DNA of 6,372 nucleotides from an uncultured Dermatophilus sp. (GCA_945876925.1 CAMCQD010000106.1:1-6372), one strand, 5' to 3'. Counted from the first letter of the stretch, positions 1 through 5,590 are shown. A program made the numbers and translations. The notes: generated by a model from the sequence alone, not told the origin.

Positions 1-561
1 ACCAAAGCGTGCAACACCACCGGCACGGCCACCACCGGCGGCTACACCGAGCACGCCCACAACTGGGCCGTGGTCACGAAGGCGGCCGCCCGGCTGCAGC
101 AGCTCGGCGCCGCAGTGGTACTCACCCGCCCCGACGACGCCGGGGCCGGGCCGTGCGTCAATGAGCGGGCTGTGATCGGCAACGCCGCCCGCGCGGACCT
201 GGTGATCTCCGTGCACGCCGATGGCGCGCCGGGCACGGCACGCGGGTTCCACGTCATCCGCTCCACCGGTATGGCGGGCGGGAGCCGGGCTGAGAGCGCA
301 TCGGCCCGGGCGGCCACCGTGCTACGGGACGCCTACGCCGCGGCGACCGGCCTGCCCCGGTCCAGCTACGTAGGCGAGGGCACGGGCATCACGCCGCGGC
401 CCGATATCGCCGGGCTCAACCTGTCCCTGCCGCCCGCGGTCATGCTGGAGGCCGGCAATATGCGTAATCCGGCCGAGGCCGCTTTGCTGACCGACCCGGC
501 GTTCCAGGAGAAGGAATCCGCGGCCGTGGTCTCAGCGGCACGCACCTTCCTGGGCCGCTGA
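1..561 (+). CDS. N-acetylmuramoyl-L-alanine amidase, Amidase_3 family (5' end missing)
   Basis: A zinc-dependent cell-wall hydrolase that cuts the bond between N-acetylmuramic acid and the first L-alanine of the peptidoglycan stem peptide. The frame is open from base 1 and ends at TGA 559-561, giving 186 visible residues. Visible motifs are GGYTEH near the left edge (Glu17 as a likely zinc ligand), SVHADG (His72, zinc ligand) and VMLEAGNMRN (Glu150, likely catalytic Glu). The first zinc His, in the usual PGH motif, must lie upstream of the window along with any signal peptide. The sequence resembles mycobacterial Rv3717 (Ami1), including two cysteines (residue 4 and the Cys in GPCVNER) that could form a disulfide. 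A GTG at 70 is in frame, but starting there would delete Glu17, so I do not take it as the start. The gene ends 12 bases before a strong hairpin and is convergent with the next gene. Confidence 0.92.
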   Translation, partial: TKACNTTGTATTGGYTEHAHNWAVVTKAAARLQQLGAAVVLTRPDDAGAGPCVNERAVIGNAARADLVISVHADGAPGTARGFHVIRSTGMAGGSRAESASARAATVLRDAYAAATGLPRSSYVGEGTGITPRPDIAGLNLSLPPAVMLEAGNMRNPAEAALLTDPAFQEKESAAVVSAARTFLGR

Positions 562-572
562 GGGAACCTGAT

Positions 573-621
573 ACGCCAGTGCGGCGGCGCACACCCCCAT
601 GATGCGCCGCCGCACTGGCGT
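573..621. terminator. Perfect 19-bp hairpin between convergent genes
   Basis: Bases 573-591 are exactly complementary to 603-621, leaving an 11-base loop (592-602). The hairpin lies 12 bases after the amidase stop and 60 bases beyond the stop of the convergent Cys-rich gene. It is well placed to terminate both transcripts. No T-run follows on either strand, as is common for actinobacterial hairpin terminators. The role is inferred; the inverted repeat is seen directly. Confidence 0.75.
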
Positions 622-644
622 CTGGCCGCACGCCCTCCCTGGCC

Positions 645-662
645 CCGGTTCCCCGGAACCGG
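645..662. terminator. Short hairpin downstream of the Cys-rich gene
   Basis: CCGGTTCC (645-652) pairs with GGAACCGG (655-662) around a 2-base spacer. It begins 18 bases past the TGA of the minus-strand gene ending at 681, so it may be that gene's own terminator, ahead of the larger hairpin at 573-621. No T-tract follows. The very tight loop means one pair would probably open. Confidence 0.4.
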
Positions 663-680
663 TGATCGGGCGGCAGGTGC

Positions 681-1004
681 TCAGCGGCCGGATTCGCCGC
701 CGGAGTCGAAGTCGTTCACGGCCCGGTCGAGGGCGTGCAGCCCGCGCAGCTCGGAGACGATAACGCTGCCCTCCAGGGACTCATCCCAATCGATGCTCTC
801 GATGAGGCAGTCCGGGCACGGACGCGTGCACCTGGCATGCTCGGCCCCCTCAGCGCAGTCCATGCACATGTACCCGTCGCAGGTCGCGCACTGCTCGCCG
901 ATGATCGCCGCGGCATCGAAGACCGGGTCGGCGTACGAGTCGGCAATGAGCAGCCGCACAGCCCGCCCCTGTTCCCGGGCCGCTGCGTCAATATCTCCGA
1001 ACAT
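681..1004 (-). CDS. Cys-rich small acidic protein, probable zinc-binding, function unknown
   Basis: I do not recognise this 107-residue protein. Its centre carries seven cysteines spaced C39-x2-C42-x4-C47-x2-C50-x8-C59-x3-C63-x2-C66, with His56 between the two halves. This looks like a double zinc-knuckle or B-box/RING-like metal site. The flanks are acidic (FGDIDAA at the start, ESIDWDESLEG after the cluster), and there is no signal peptide or membrane segment, so it should be cytoplasmic. The ATG at 1004 is preceded by a strong AGGGGGA Shine-Dalgarno at about 1010-1016, and third codon positions are strongly GC-rich, both of which argue for a real gene. It lies 338 bases beyond pdxK on the same strand, past a likely terminator, so it probably has its own promoter. 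A link to zinc homeostasis is only a guess from the cysteines and location. Confidence 0.78.
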   Translation of the reverse strand: MFGDIDAAAREQGRAVRLLIADSYADPVFDAAAIIGEQCATCDGYMCMDCAEGAEHARCTRPCPDCLIESIDWDESLEGSVIVSELRGLHALDRAVNDFDSGGESGR

Positions 1005-1062
1005 GGTTGTCCCCCTGTGCGTTTCTCACCCTTCACCGCGGGGCGGCCCCAACCGCCCGGTG

Positions 1063-1072
1063 ATGTTATCTA
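1063..1072 (-). promoter_or_regulatory. Possible -10 region for the Cys-rich gene
   Basis: The minus strand reads TAGATAACAT here. TAACAT fits the loose actinobacterial -10 pattern TAnnnT and sits about 60 bases before the ATG at 1004. No recognisable -35 hexamer is found 16-18 bases upstream, so the call rests on position and local AT content only. Confidence 0.2.
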
Positions 1073-1297
1073 CTGTCTTCCCCCGCTCTCGCGGACACCT
1101 TCACCATCGTCATTGGACGCTCGATCAATAGGAAAAAACGCGGGAATCTGACACTCGTCCAAGTCAGGGTTCCCCGGGTACCCCCGGGGTGCCGGACGGG
1201 AGTCGCGCCCGGGCGCGGTACCGGCGGGAATCATCAACGCCGTCAATGAGAGCGCGCCCGGCGGGCAGTGCGGCACCTAGGGGCGGCACCAGGGCGC

Positions 1298-1332
1298 GGC
1301 CGGCCCGCCGGGTATCTGGCTGCGGGCCGGCC
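1298..1332 (-). terminator. Hairpin downstream of pdxK, likely operon terminator
   Basis: GGCCGGCCCGC (1298-1308) is perfectly complementary to GCGGGCCGGCC (1322-1332), with a 13-base loop. On the minus strand it begins 10 bases after the pdxK stop, where the znuACB-zur-pdxK transcript should end. No T-run follows. The hairpin is seen directly; termination is inferred. Confidence 0.6.
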
Positions 1333-1342
1333 CTGAGGGAGT

Positions 1343-2161
1343 TCAGACCTGGCGGACGGCGGCGAAGGGAGCCCGCGAGGGCATCCGCTCGCGGATGCCC
1401 CGGGTGACGAACTCCTTGGCGGTCCGGGCCGCGGTCAGCGGGTCGGCGCCCTTGGCGAGTTCCGCGGTGATCGCGGCCGCCAGCGTGCAGCCGGCCCCGC
1501 TGACCGCGAACCCGCCCACCTTGGGCACCCGCAGCACCTCGAGAACCTCCCCGTCGTAGAACACGTCGACCGCGTCCGGCCCGGCCACCCGCACGCCGCC
1601 CTTGACCAGCACGGCCGCGCCGGACAGGTCGTGAATCCGGCGGGCGGCCTCGGCCAGGTCGTCCTCGGTGCCGATGTGCTCCATCCCGGACAGCACCCCG
1701 GCCTCGAACTGGTTGGGGGTGATGAATGTGGCCTGCGGCAGGATGTGCTCCTTGAGGGCGTTGTCGGTGTCGAGCGCGGCACCGGCCTCCTGGCCCTTGC
1801 AGATGAGGACCGGGTCGACCACCACGCTGGCCGGGCGGCGCCCGGCGAGCACGGCGGCCACGGTCTCGATCGCGCCGGGCGTGCCGAGCATCCCGGTCTT
1901 GACCGCAGGGATGTCGTAGGCCGCGAAGGCGGCTTCGAGCTGCCCGGCGATCACCTCCGGGTCAACCGGCGTGAACCGGTGAACCCAGTCATGCCCGGGG
2001 TCGAAGGAGACGATGCAGGTCAACGCGACGATGCCGAATGTGCCGAGGGACTGGAAGGTCTTCAGGTCTGCCTGGGCCCCGGCCCCGCCAGTCGATTCCG
2101 AGCCGGCGATCGACAGGCTGACCGGTACGGCGTTGGATGGGTAATCAGTCACAGGTGGCAT
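1343..2161 (-). CDS. pdxK: Pyridoxal/pyridoxine kinase (ThiD-like PdxK)
   Basis: A cytoplasmic ribokinase-fold enzyme of 272 residues that phosphorylates vitamin B6 vitamers to feed pyridoxal phosphate. Family marks are SIAGSESTGGAGAQADLKTF (17-36), KTGML (88-92), VVDPVLICKG (114-123), ITPNQFEA (147-154), VKGG (186-189) and the anion-hole SGAGCT (221-226). It could be taken for the HMP-P kinase ThiD, which shares this fold. However, DPGHDW after the ALTxIV strand, the ICKG loop cysteine (Cys121), SGM after the NxFEA motif, AVDVFYDGE, and TAELAKGA...AKEF near the end match what I remember of Bacillus and Staphylococcus PdxK. In those enzymes a lid Cys and the GAGC Cys (here Cys225) both act on pyridoxal. 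The ATG at 2161 has GGAGGT at 2170-2175, 8 bases upstream. It starts 25 bases after the zur stop with no room for a full promoter, so it is probably the last gene of the zinc operon. ThiD activity is not excluded. Confidence 0.82.
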   Translation of the reverse strand: MPPVTDYPSNAVPVSLSIAGSESTGGAGAQADLKTFQSLGTFGIVALTCIVSFDPGHDWVHRFTPVDPEVIAGQLEAAFAAYDIPAVKTGMLGTPGAIETVAAVLAGRRPASVVVDPVLICKGQEAGAALDTDNALKEHILPQATFITPNQFEAGVLSGMEHIGTEDDLAEAARRIHDLSGAAVLVKGGVRVAGPDAVDVFYDGEVLEVLRVPKVGGFAVSGAGCTLAAAITAELAKGADPLTAARTAKEFVTRGIRERMPSRAPFAAVRQV

Positions 2162-2186
2162 TCTCGCTCACCTCCACCTCACCTGC

Positions 2187-2600
2187 TCATCCGTCTCCCC
2201 CGGCCCGGGTGGTGCACGGCCCGCACCGGCCGAACAGCTCGATGGTGTGCGAGACGTCGGTGTAGCCGTAATCGCCTCCGATGGAGGACATCCAGGTCTC
2301 CGTGCCGGGCAGGTCAACCTCGACGGCCGAACCGCATTCCCGGCAGACGAGATGGTGGTGATGCCGGTCGGTGGTGCAGAACCGGTACTTCGCCTCCCCG
2401 TCGATGCCCCGGATCATGTCGAGGCGGCCATCTTCGAACATCTGGCCCAGGGTGCGGTAGACCGTGGCCAGGCCGATGCCCTCCCCCGCCTCGCGCAGCC
2501 GCAGGTGCACTTGCTGCGCGGACAGGAAATCCGAGGTGGAGCGCAGTACGGCGTCGACGGCGAGACGCTGGCGGGTGGTACGGCGGCGCGGTTCGCTCAT
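2187..2600 (-). CDS. zur: Zinc uptake regulator Zur (FurB-type Fur family repressor)
   Basis: A dimeric Zn(II)-sensing repressor of 137 residues. The N-terminal winged helix covers about residues 8-75, with the recognition segment around GLATVYRTL (43-51). The C-terminal part begins with a His run followed by LVCRECG. Metal residues are clear. Cys86, Cys89, Cys126 and Cys129 form the structural zinc site. Asp61, Cys75, His81 and His83 match the regulatory zinc site of M. tuberculosis FurB. His80, His82, Glu101 and His118 match its third site. Cys75 in particular favours Zur over Fur or Mur. The ATG overlaps the znuB stop as ATGA (2597-2600), with a modest AAGG 7 bases upstream inside znuB, so translation is probably coupled. 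Being encoded in the operon it should repress, it is likely autoregulated through the box at 5381-5397. Confidence 0.95.
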   Translation of the reverse strand: MSEPRRRTTRQRLAVDAVLRSTSDFLSAQQVHLRLREAGEGIGLATVYRTLGQMFEDGRLDMIRGIDGEAKYRFCTTDRHHHHLVCRECGSAVEVDLPGTETWMSSIGGDYGYTDVSHTIELFGRCGPCTTRAGGDG

Positions 2601-3490
2601 GAGTCAGCCTTCGCGATCGGCGTTCCGGGGACGGTCAGGGGCGTGGCGGTCAGCTCACCGGCCTGGCGGCGCTGTGCGCGCTGGACGCGCTCGAGCACCC
2701 AGCGGCCGATGCTGACGACAGCGAACAGGAGGATAGCGAGCACCACGATGGTCCCGCCCGAGGGCGTATTGAGATAGAACGATCCGGTCACGCCCCCGAT
2801 ACTGCACCCCAGCCCGATGACGATGGCCGATGCCAGCGCCGAGACGAAACTGCGGGCGAACAGCTGGCTAGTCGCATTGGGAACGATCATGAGGGCGCTG
2901 ATGAGCAGCAGCCCCACCACCCGCATCGAGACCACCACCGTCACCGCGGTGAGCACGGTGAGCATGATGTTGAGCGCGAGCACCCGCATCCCGACGGCCC
3001 TGCTGTACTCCGGGTCGGCGGCCACCGCGAACAGCCGGGGCCGCAGCACCCAGGTGAGCGCCATGACCGAGGCGGCCAGCACTGCGAACGTCGCGACATC
3101 GCTAGCCGAGGTGGTGGTGATGGCACCGAAGAGATAGGAGTCCAGGGTCGCGCCGCCGGTGGGGGTGCGCGCGATGAGCACCACGCCTGCGGCGATCCCG
3201 CCGTAGAACATGATCGCCAGGGCGGTGTCCCCGGAGGTGCGCCCGCTGGCCCGGACCAGTTCGATGAGCAGCGCCGCCGCGACCGTGACTACCAGCGCGG
3301 TGAGCACCGGCTGGTTCCCGGTGAGCAGGCCGATGGCGACTCCGGCCAGGGCGACGTGGCCGATGCCGTCGCCGATCAGCGAGAGCTGGCGCTGCACGAG
3401 GAAGATGCCCACCGCCGGAGCCGAGACGCCCACCAGCACGGCGGCCAGGAGGGCACGTTGCATGAAGTCGTAGTTGAGCAGGCTGAGCAC
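2597..3490 (-). CDS. znuB: Zinc ABC transporter permease ZnuB (ABC-3 family)
   Basis: The inner-membrane channel of the zinc importer, 297 residues from the GTG at 3490. It is almost entirely hydrophobic, with roughly seven or eight membrane helices from about residue 11 onward. It carries the family motif VQRQLSLIGDGIGHVALAG (about 32-50). The cytoplasmic coupling loop is probably around LMIVPNATSQLFARSF. The longest open frame begins at 3562, but those 24 extra residues are hydrophilic, lie wholly inside znuC and have no ribosome site of their own. The GTG at 3490 sits 4 bases after the znuC stop with GGAGG at 3501-3505, so I prefer it. An internal ATG at 3463 would also keep the first helix. 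Its partner ATPase is upstream, and its stop overlaps zur by 4 bases. Manganese or iron are alternative substrates for the family, but the neighbouring Zur and His-rich ZnuA argue for zinc. Confidence 0.95.
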   Translation of the reverse strand: MLSLLNYDFMQRALLAAVLVGVSAPAVGIFLVQRQLSLIGDGIGHVALAGVAIGLLTGNQPVLTALVVTVAAALLIELVRASGRTSGDTALAIMFYGGIAAGVVLIARTPTGGATLDSYLFGAITTTSASDVATFAVLAASVMALTWVLRPRLFAVAADPEYSRAVGMRVLALNIMLTVLTAVTVVVSMRVVGLLLISALMIVPNATSQLFARSFVSALASAIVIGLGCSIGGVTGSFYLNTPSGGTIVVLAILLFAVVSIGRWVLERVQRAQRRQAGELTATPLTVPGTPIAKADS

Positions 3491-3494
3491 GCGA

Positions 3495-4304
3495 TCACTT
3501 CCTCCGGGGGTGGCGTTCGGGGATCCCCGCGCCCAGGCCGGTGACCACCGGGCGCCGGGCACGCTCGGGCGAGTGACCGTGATGGTGCTCCGCCCATCCG
3601 GTCGCGGCCAGGACGTGCTGGTGGTATGCGGCCCGGTCGCCGTCGAATGCGATACGGCCGGCCTCCATGGTCACGACCCGGCTGAGCACCGGGGCCAGCG
3701 CTGACAGCTCATGGGTGACGATGAGCATGGTCACCCCGGAATCGGCCAGCCGGACGAGCACGTCGACCAGAGCGCCCTGGCTGGCCGCGTCGACTCCCGC
3801 GGTGGGCTCATCCATGATGAGCACCTCGGGCTGGGCGGCTAGCGCGCGGGCGATGAGCACCCGGCGATGCTGCCCTCCGGACAGGTGGGCCACCGGTGAG
3901 CGGGCCCGGTCGGCGAGGCCGACCAGTTCGAGGCTCTCGGCGACGATGGCGCGGTCCGCCCGGGACTGGCGGGCCAGTATTCCCTGGTGGGGCAGCCGCC
4001 CGGTGGCGACGATCTCCGTGACCGTCGCCACCACGGAAGTGGACAGCGTGTGCCGCTGGGGTACGTAGCCCAGCCGGTAGCGACGGGTGAGCCCGGCCAG
4101 CGGTTCACCGAACAGGCTCACCTCGCCGGACAGGTGGGCGTTCAGCCCGAGCAGGCCGCGCACCAGGGTGGATTTACCGCAGCCGTTGGGCCCGAGCAGG
4201 GCGACCCGCTCCCCGGCCGCGATCCGCAGATCGACCGCGTGCACGACCTCCTCGTCCCCGTATCCGAAGGAGGCGGCACGCAGGCTGATCACGGATGCTG
4301 TCAC
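3495..4304 (-). CDS. znuC: Zinc ABC transporter ATP-binding protein ZnuC
   Basis: The cytoplasmic ATPase that drives ZnuB, 269 residues. All nucleotide-binding motifs are intact: Walker A GPNGCGKST (38-46), Q-loop YVPQR with Gln83, signature LSGGQ (141-145), Walker B LIMDEP (162-167, catalytic Glu166), D-loop Asp172 and switch His198. After the ATPase core a tail of about 30 residues contains a small His cluster HHHGH (240-244) and ends in a basic, proline-containing stretch. The start is a GTG whose bases overlap the znuA stop as GTGA (4301-4304), with AAGG 6 bases upstream inside znuA, so expression is likely coupled to znuA. ZnuB follows 4 bases after its stop. MntB or TroB-type ATPases are close relatives, so substrate identity comes from context. 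Confidence 0.96.
   Translation of the reverse strand: MTASVISLRAASFGYGDEEVVHAVDLRIAAGERVALLGPNGCGKSTLVRGLLGLNAHLSGEVSLFGEPLAGLTRRYRLGYVPQRHTLSTSVVATVTEIVATGRLPHQGILARQSRADRAIVAESLELVGLADRARSPVAHLSGGQHRRVLIARALAAQPEVLIMDEPTAGVDAASQGALVDVLVRLADSGVTMLIVTHELSALAPVLSRVVTMEAGRIAFDGDRAAYHQHVLAATGWAEHHHGHSPERARRPVVTGLGAGIPERHPRRK
3501..3505 (-). promoter_or_regulatory. Shine-Dalgarno that fixes the znuB start
   Basis: GGAGG on the minus strand lies inside the last codons of znuC, 10 bases before the GTG at 3488-3490. It supports the short form of ZnuB over a longer open frame starting at 3562, and implies that ribosomes finishing znuC re-initiate on znuB. Confidence 0.7.
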
Positions 4305-5362
4305 GAGCAGCCTTGTCCGCTGCGCAGCGTGCCCAGGTTGGCTTCCATGCGCTTGACGTAGCCGTCGCCGCTGGTGGTGGCGACGTTATCGAGCGTGGCG
4401 ACCTTGACGCCGGTCTGGCCGGCGATCGTCTGGATGCTGGCCGAGGTCTCGCCCGCTTCGGCGTACACGGTGGTGACGCCGTTCTTCTTCACGTAGTCGC
4501 TTACCTGGGCCAGGCGCGCGGGGTCGGGCTCGCTCTCGTTGAGCACCCCGGCCAGGCCGACCTGCTGGAAACCGTACCGCTGGGCGAGGTAGGCGAATGC
4601 GGTGTGCCCGGTGACCAGCTGCTTGCGCGCGCAGTTCTTCAGGCCGCTGGCGAGGGCGGAGTTGAGGGTGCTCAGCTCCTGCTGGAAGGCCTTCGCGTTC
4701 GCGGTGTACTGCCCGGCGCCAGCGGGGTCGGCCTTGCCCAGCTCATCTGCGATCAGGCCCACTGCCTTGCCGTACCGTTCCGGGTCGAGCCAGAAGTGGG
4801 GGTCCCTGGTGCCGCCTTCGCCAGCGGGGGTGGTAGCGGACGCGGTGGCGGCGGAGGTAGTGGCGGACGCGGTGCCGGAGGCAGCGGAGGTGGCCGTGGT
4901 GGCATGGTCGTGATCGTGGCCGTGGTCATGACCGTGGTCGTGCTCGGCCTCGGTGCCGCCGACCACCTGGGTCTGCGAGGCGGATAGGTCGGCCAGCGAG
5001 GAGACGTCGAGCACGGCCTTGGGGGATGCGCCCTTGATCGCCGAGTCCGCGGCCGGCTGCATCCCGGAGGCGTAGACCACCAGGCTGGCGTCGGACACCT
5101 GGGCGACCTGCTGCGGGGTGAGCTCGAGGTGGTGGGGGTCCACGCCGGGACCCGTGAGATTCGTCACCGAAACCCGGCTACCGCCTACTCTTTCCAGCGC
5201 GTAGGCCAGAGGATAGAAGGAAGCGACCACGTTGATCCGGGACTCCGAAGCGGTGCCGGATCCTGAGGAGGTGCCCTGGCCGCTGCTCCCGCAGGCGGCG
5301 AGGGCACCGAGTACAGCGACCGAGGCGGCTGATGTGACTGTTAGCGACAGGCGACGTGTCAT
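4301..5362 (-). CDS. znuA: Zinc-binding lipoprotein ZnuA (ABC solute-binding protein)
   Basis: The extracytoplasmic zinc receptor of the importer, 353 residues. The N-terminus has Arg3-Arg4, a hydrophobic core and a lipobox LAAC, so Cys24 should be lipidated after signal peptidase II cleavage. The cluster A-1 metal-binding fold shows likely ligands His77 (in GVDPHHLE), His189 (in DPHFWLDP), His253 (in VTGHTAF) and Asp325 (in ATLDNV). Between the lobes is a His/Asp loop HDHGHDHGHDHDH (141-153), typical of zinc rather than manganese receptors, followed by an unusually long Ala/Ser/Thr-rich linker (154-181). Cys244 and Cys352 could form a disulfide, as in E. coli ZnuA, although the second is almost at the C-terminus. 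The ATG at 5362 has GAGG at 5371-5374, 8 bases upstream. It is the first gene of the operon, directly behind a predicted Zur box. Confidence 0.96.
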   Translation of the reverse strand: MTRRLSLTVTSAASVAVLGALAACGSSGQGTSSGSGTASESRINVVASFYPLAYALERVGGSRVSVTNLTGPGVDPHHLELTPQQVAQVSDASLVVYASGMQPAADSAIKGASPKAVLDVSSLADLSASQTQVVGGTEAEHDHGHDHGHDHDHATTATSAASGTASATTSAATASATTPAGEGGTRDPHFWLDPERYGKAVGLIADELGKADPAGAGQYTANAKAFQQELSTLNSALASGLKNCARKQLVTGHTAFAYLAQRYGFQQVGLAGVLNESEPDPARLAQVSDYVKKNGVTTVYAEAGETSASIQTIAGQTGVKVATLDNVATTSGDGYVKRMEANLGTLRSGQGCS

Positions 5363-5368
5363 ATCGCG

Positions 5369-5397
5369 ATCCTCGCGCTATTGGGAATGATTGTCAA
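5369..5397 (-). promoter_or_regulatory. Candidate znuA promoter (perfect -35)
   Basis: On the minus strand, TTGACA (5397-5392) is a perfect -35 hexamer. A 17-base spacer leads to GAGGAT (5374-5369), a weak -10 matching at three positions that also contains the GAGG Shine-Dalgarno. Transcription would then begin at or next to the ATG. The alternative is an upstream promoter using TTGTCG (5416-5411) and GACAAT (5395-5390) with a short 15-base spacer, which would give a leader of about 20 bases containing GAGG. In either case the Zur box covers a core element. Confidence 0.45.
5381..5397. promoter_or_regulatory. Predicted Zur box controlling znuACB-zur-pdxK
   Basis: The + strand reads TTGGGAATGATTGTCAA, an inverted repeat with a single central base (5389). 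The 7-base arms TGGGAAT and ATTGTCA agree at five of seven positions (TGnnAAT/ATTnnCA), and the flanking T/A pair also matches. Actinobacterial Zur operators are described as 7-1-7 palindromes close to TGAAAATCATTTTCA, which this resembles. It lies 19-35 bases before the znuA start and overlaps the TTGACA at 5392-5397, so bound Zur would block RNA polymerase. Confidence 0.75.
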
Positions 5398-5590
5398 CAA
5401 CCGATGGCAGCGACAAGGCTCTCATTGACTCCCGGCGGCGCCGCGGCTACCCCGCATCCGCCCCCCTGAGCCCGATCCAACCGAATCACCGCCGCGCCCC
5501 CGAAGGCCCCCCTGAGCCGATCGGAGCCACCGGCACCTCATCGGCACAGGCCGCACCTGCCAGCATCCGCGCTGGTCAGAGTGGCCATTT

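Larger units (their letters stand above)
1005..1342. other. Gene-free stretch between pdxK and the Cys-rich gene
   Basis: This stretch holds no convincing gene. It contains the likely pdxK terminator (1298-1332), two further GC palindromes (CCCCGGG 1172-1178 with CCCGGGG 1183-1189, and a perfect 14-base palindrome at 1204-1217), and a relatively AT-rich patch at about 1104-1138. On the minus strand a TAACAT (1063-1068) overlapping TAGATA (1067-1072) could be a -10 element for the Cys-rich gene about 60 bases downstream, but I find no matching -35. A 68-codon open frame on the minus strand (1276-1070) has no Shine-Dalgarno and is not called. Confidence 0.6.

Noticed and set aside
1104..1138. 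AT-rich patch with ATTGG...ATCAAT considered as a second Zur box for the Cys-rich gene.
   Set aside because: The half-sites share only four matching bases with a wide spacer and do not follow the 7-1-7 TGnnAAT pattern.
1070..1276. Minus-strand open frame of 68 codons between pdxK and the Cys-rich gene.
   Set aside because: It has a GTG start with no Shine-Dalgarno, no recognisable motif, and spans two palindromes downstream of the pdxK terminator.
1631..2602. Long plus-strand open frame (323 codons) opposite pdxK and zur.
   Set aside because: It is antisense to two genes with unmistakable family motifs. Its product is Arg/Gly/Pro-rich, as is typical of reverse frames in GC-rich DNA.
3491..3562. 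Longer N-terminus for ZnuB starting at 3562.
   Set aside because: The extra 24 residues are hydrophilic, overlap znuC fully and have no ribosome site. The GTG at 3490 has GGAGG 10 bases upstream and sits just after the znuC stop.
4819..4943. Near-repetitive GGTGGC/GTGGTC-type DNA considered as a tandem-repeat or CRISPR-like array.
   Set aside because: The units are degenerate, without regular spacers, and are explained by the His/Asp loop and Ala/Ser/Thr linker codons of znuA.
4295..4987. Plus-strand open frame of 230 codons opposite znuA.
   Set aside because: It is a mirror of the znuA coding sequence. Its Gly-rich stretch is merely the complement of the ZnuA Ala/Ser/Thr linker.
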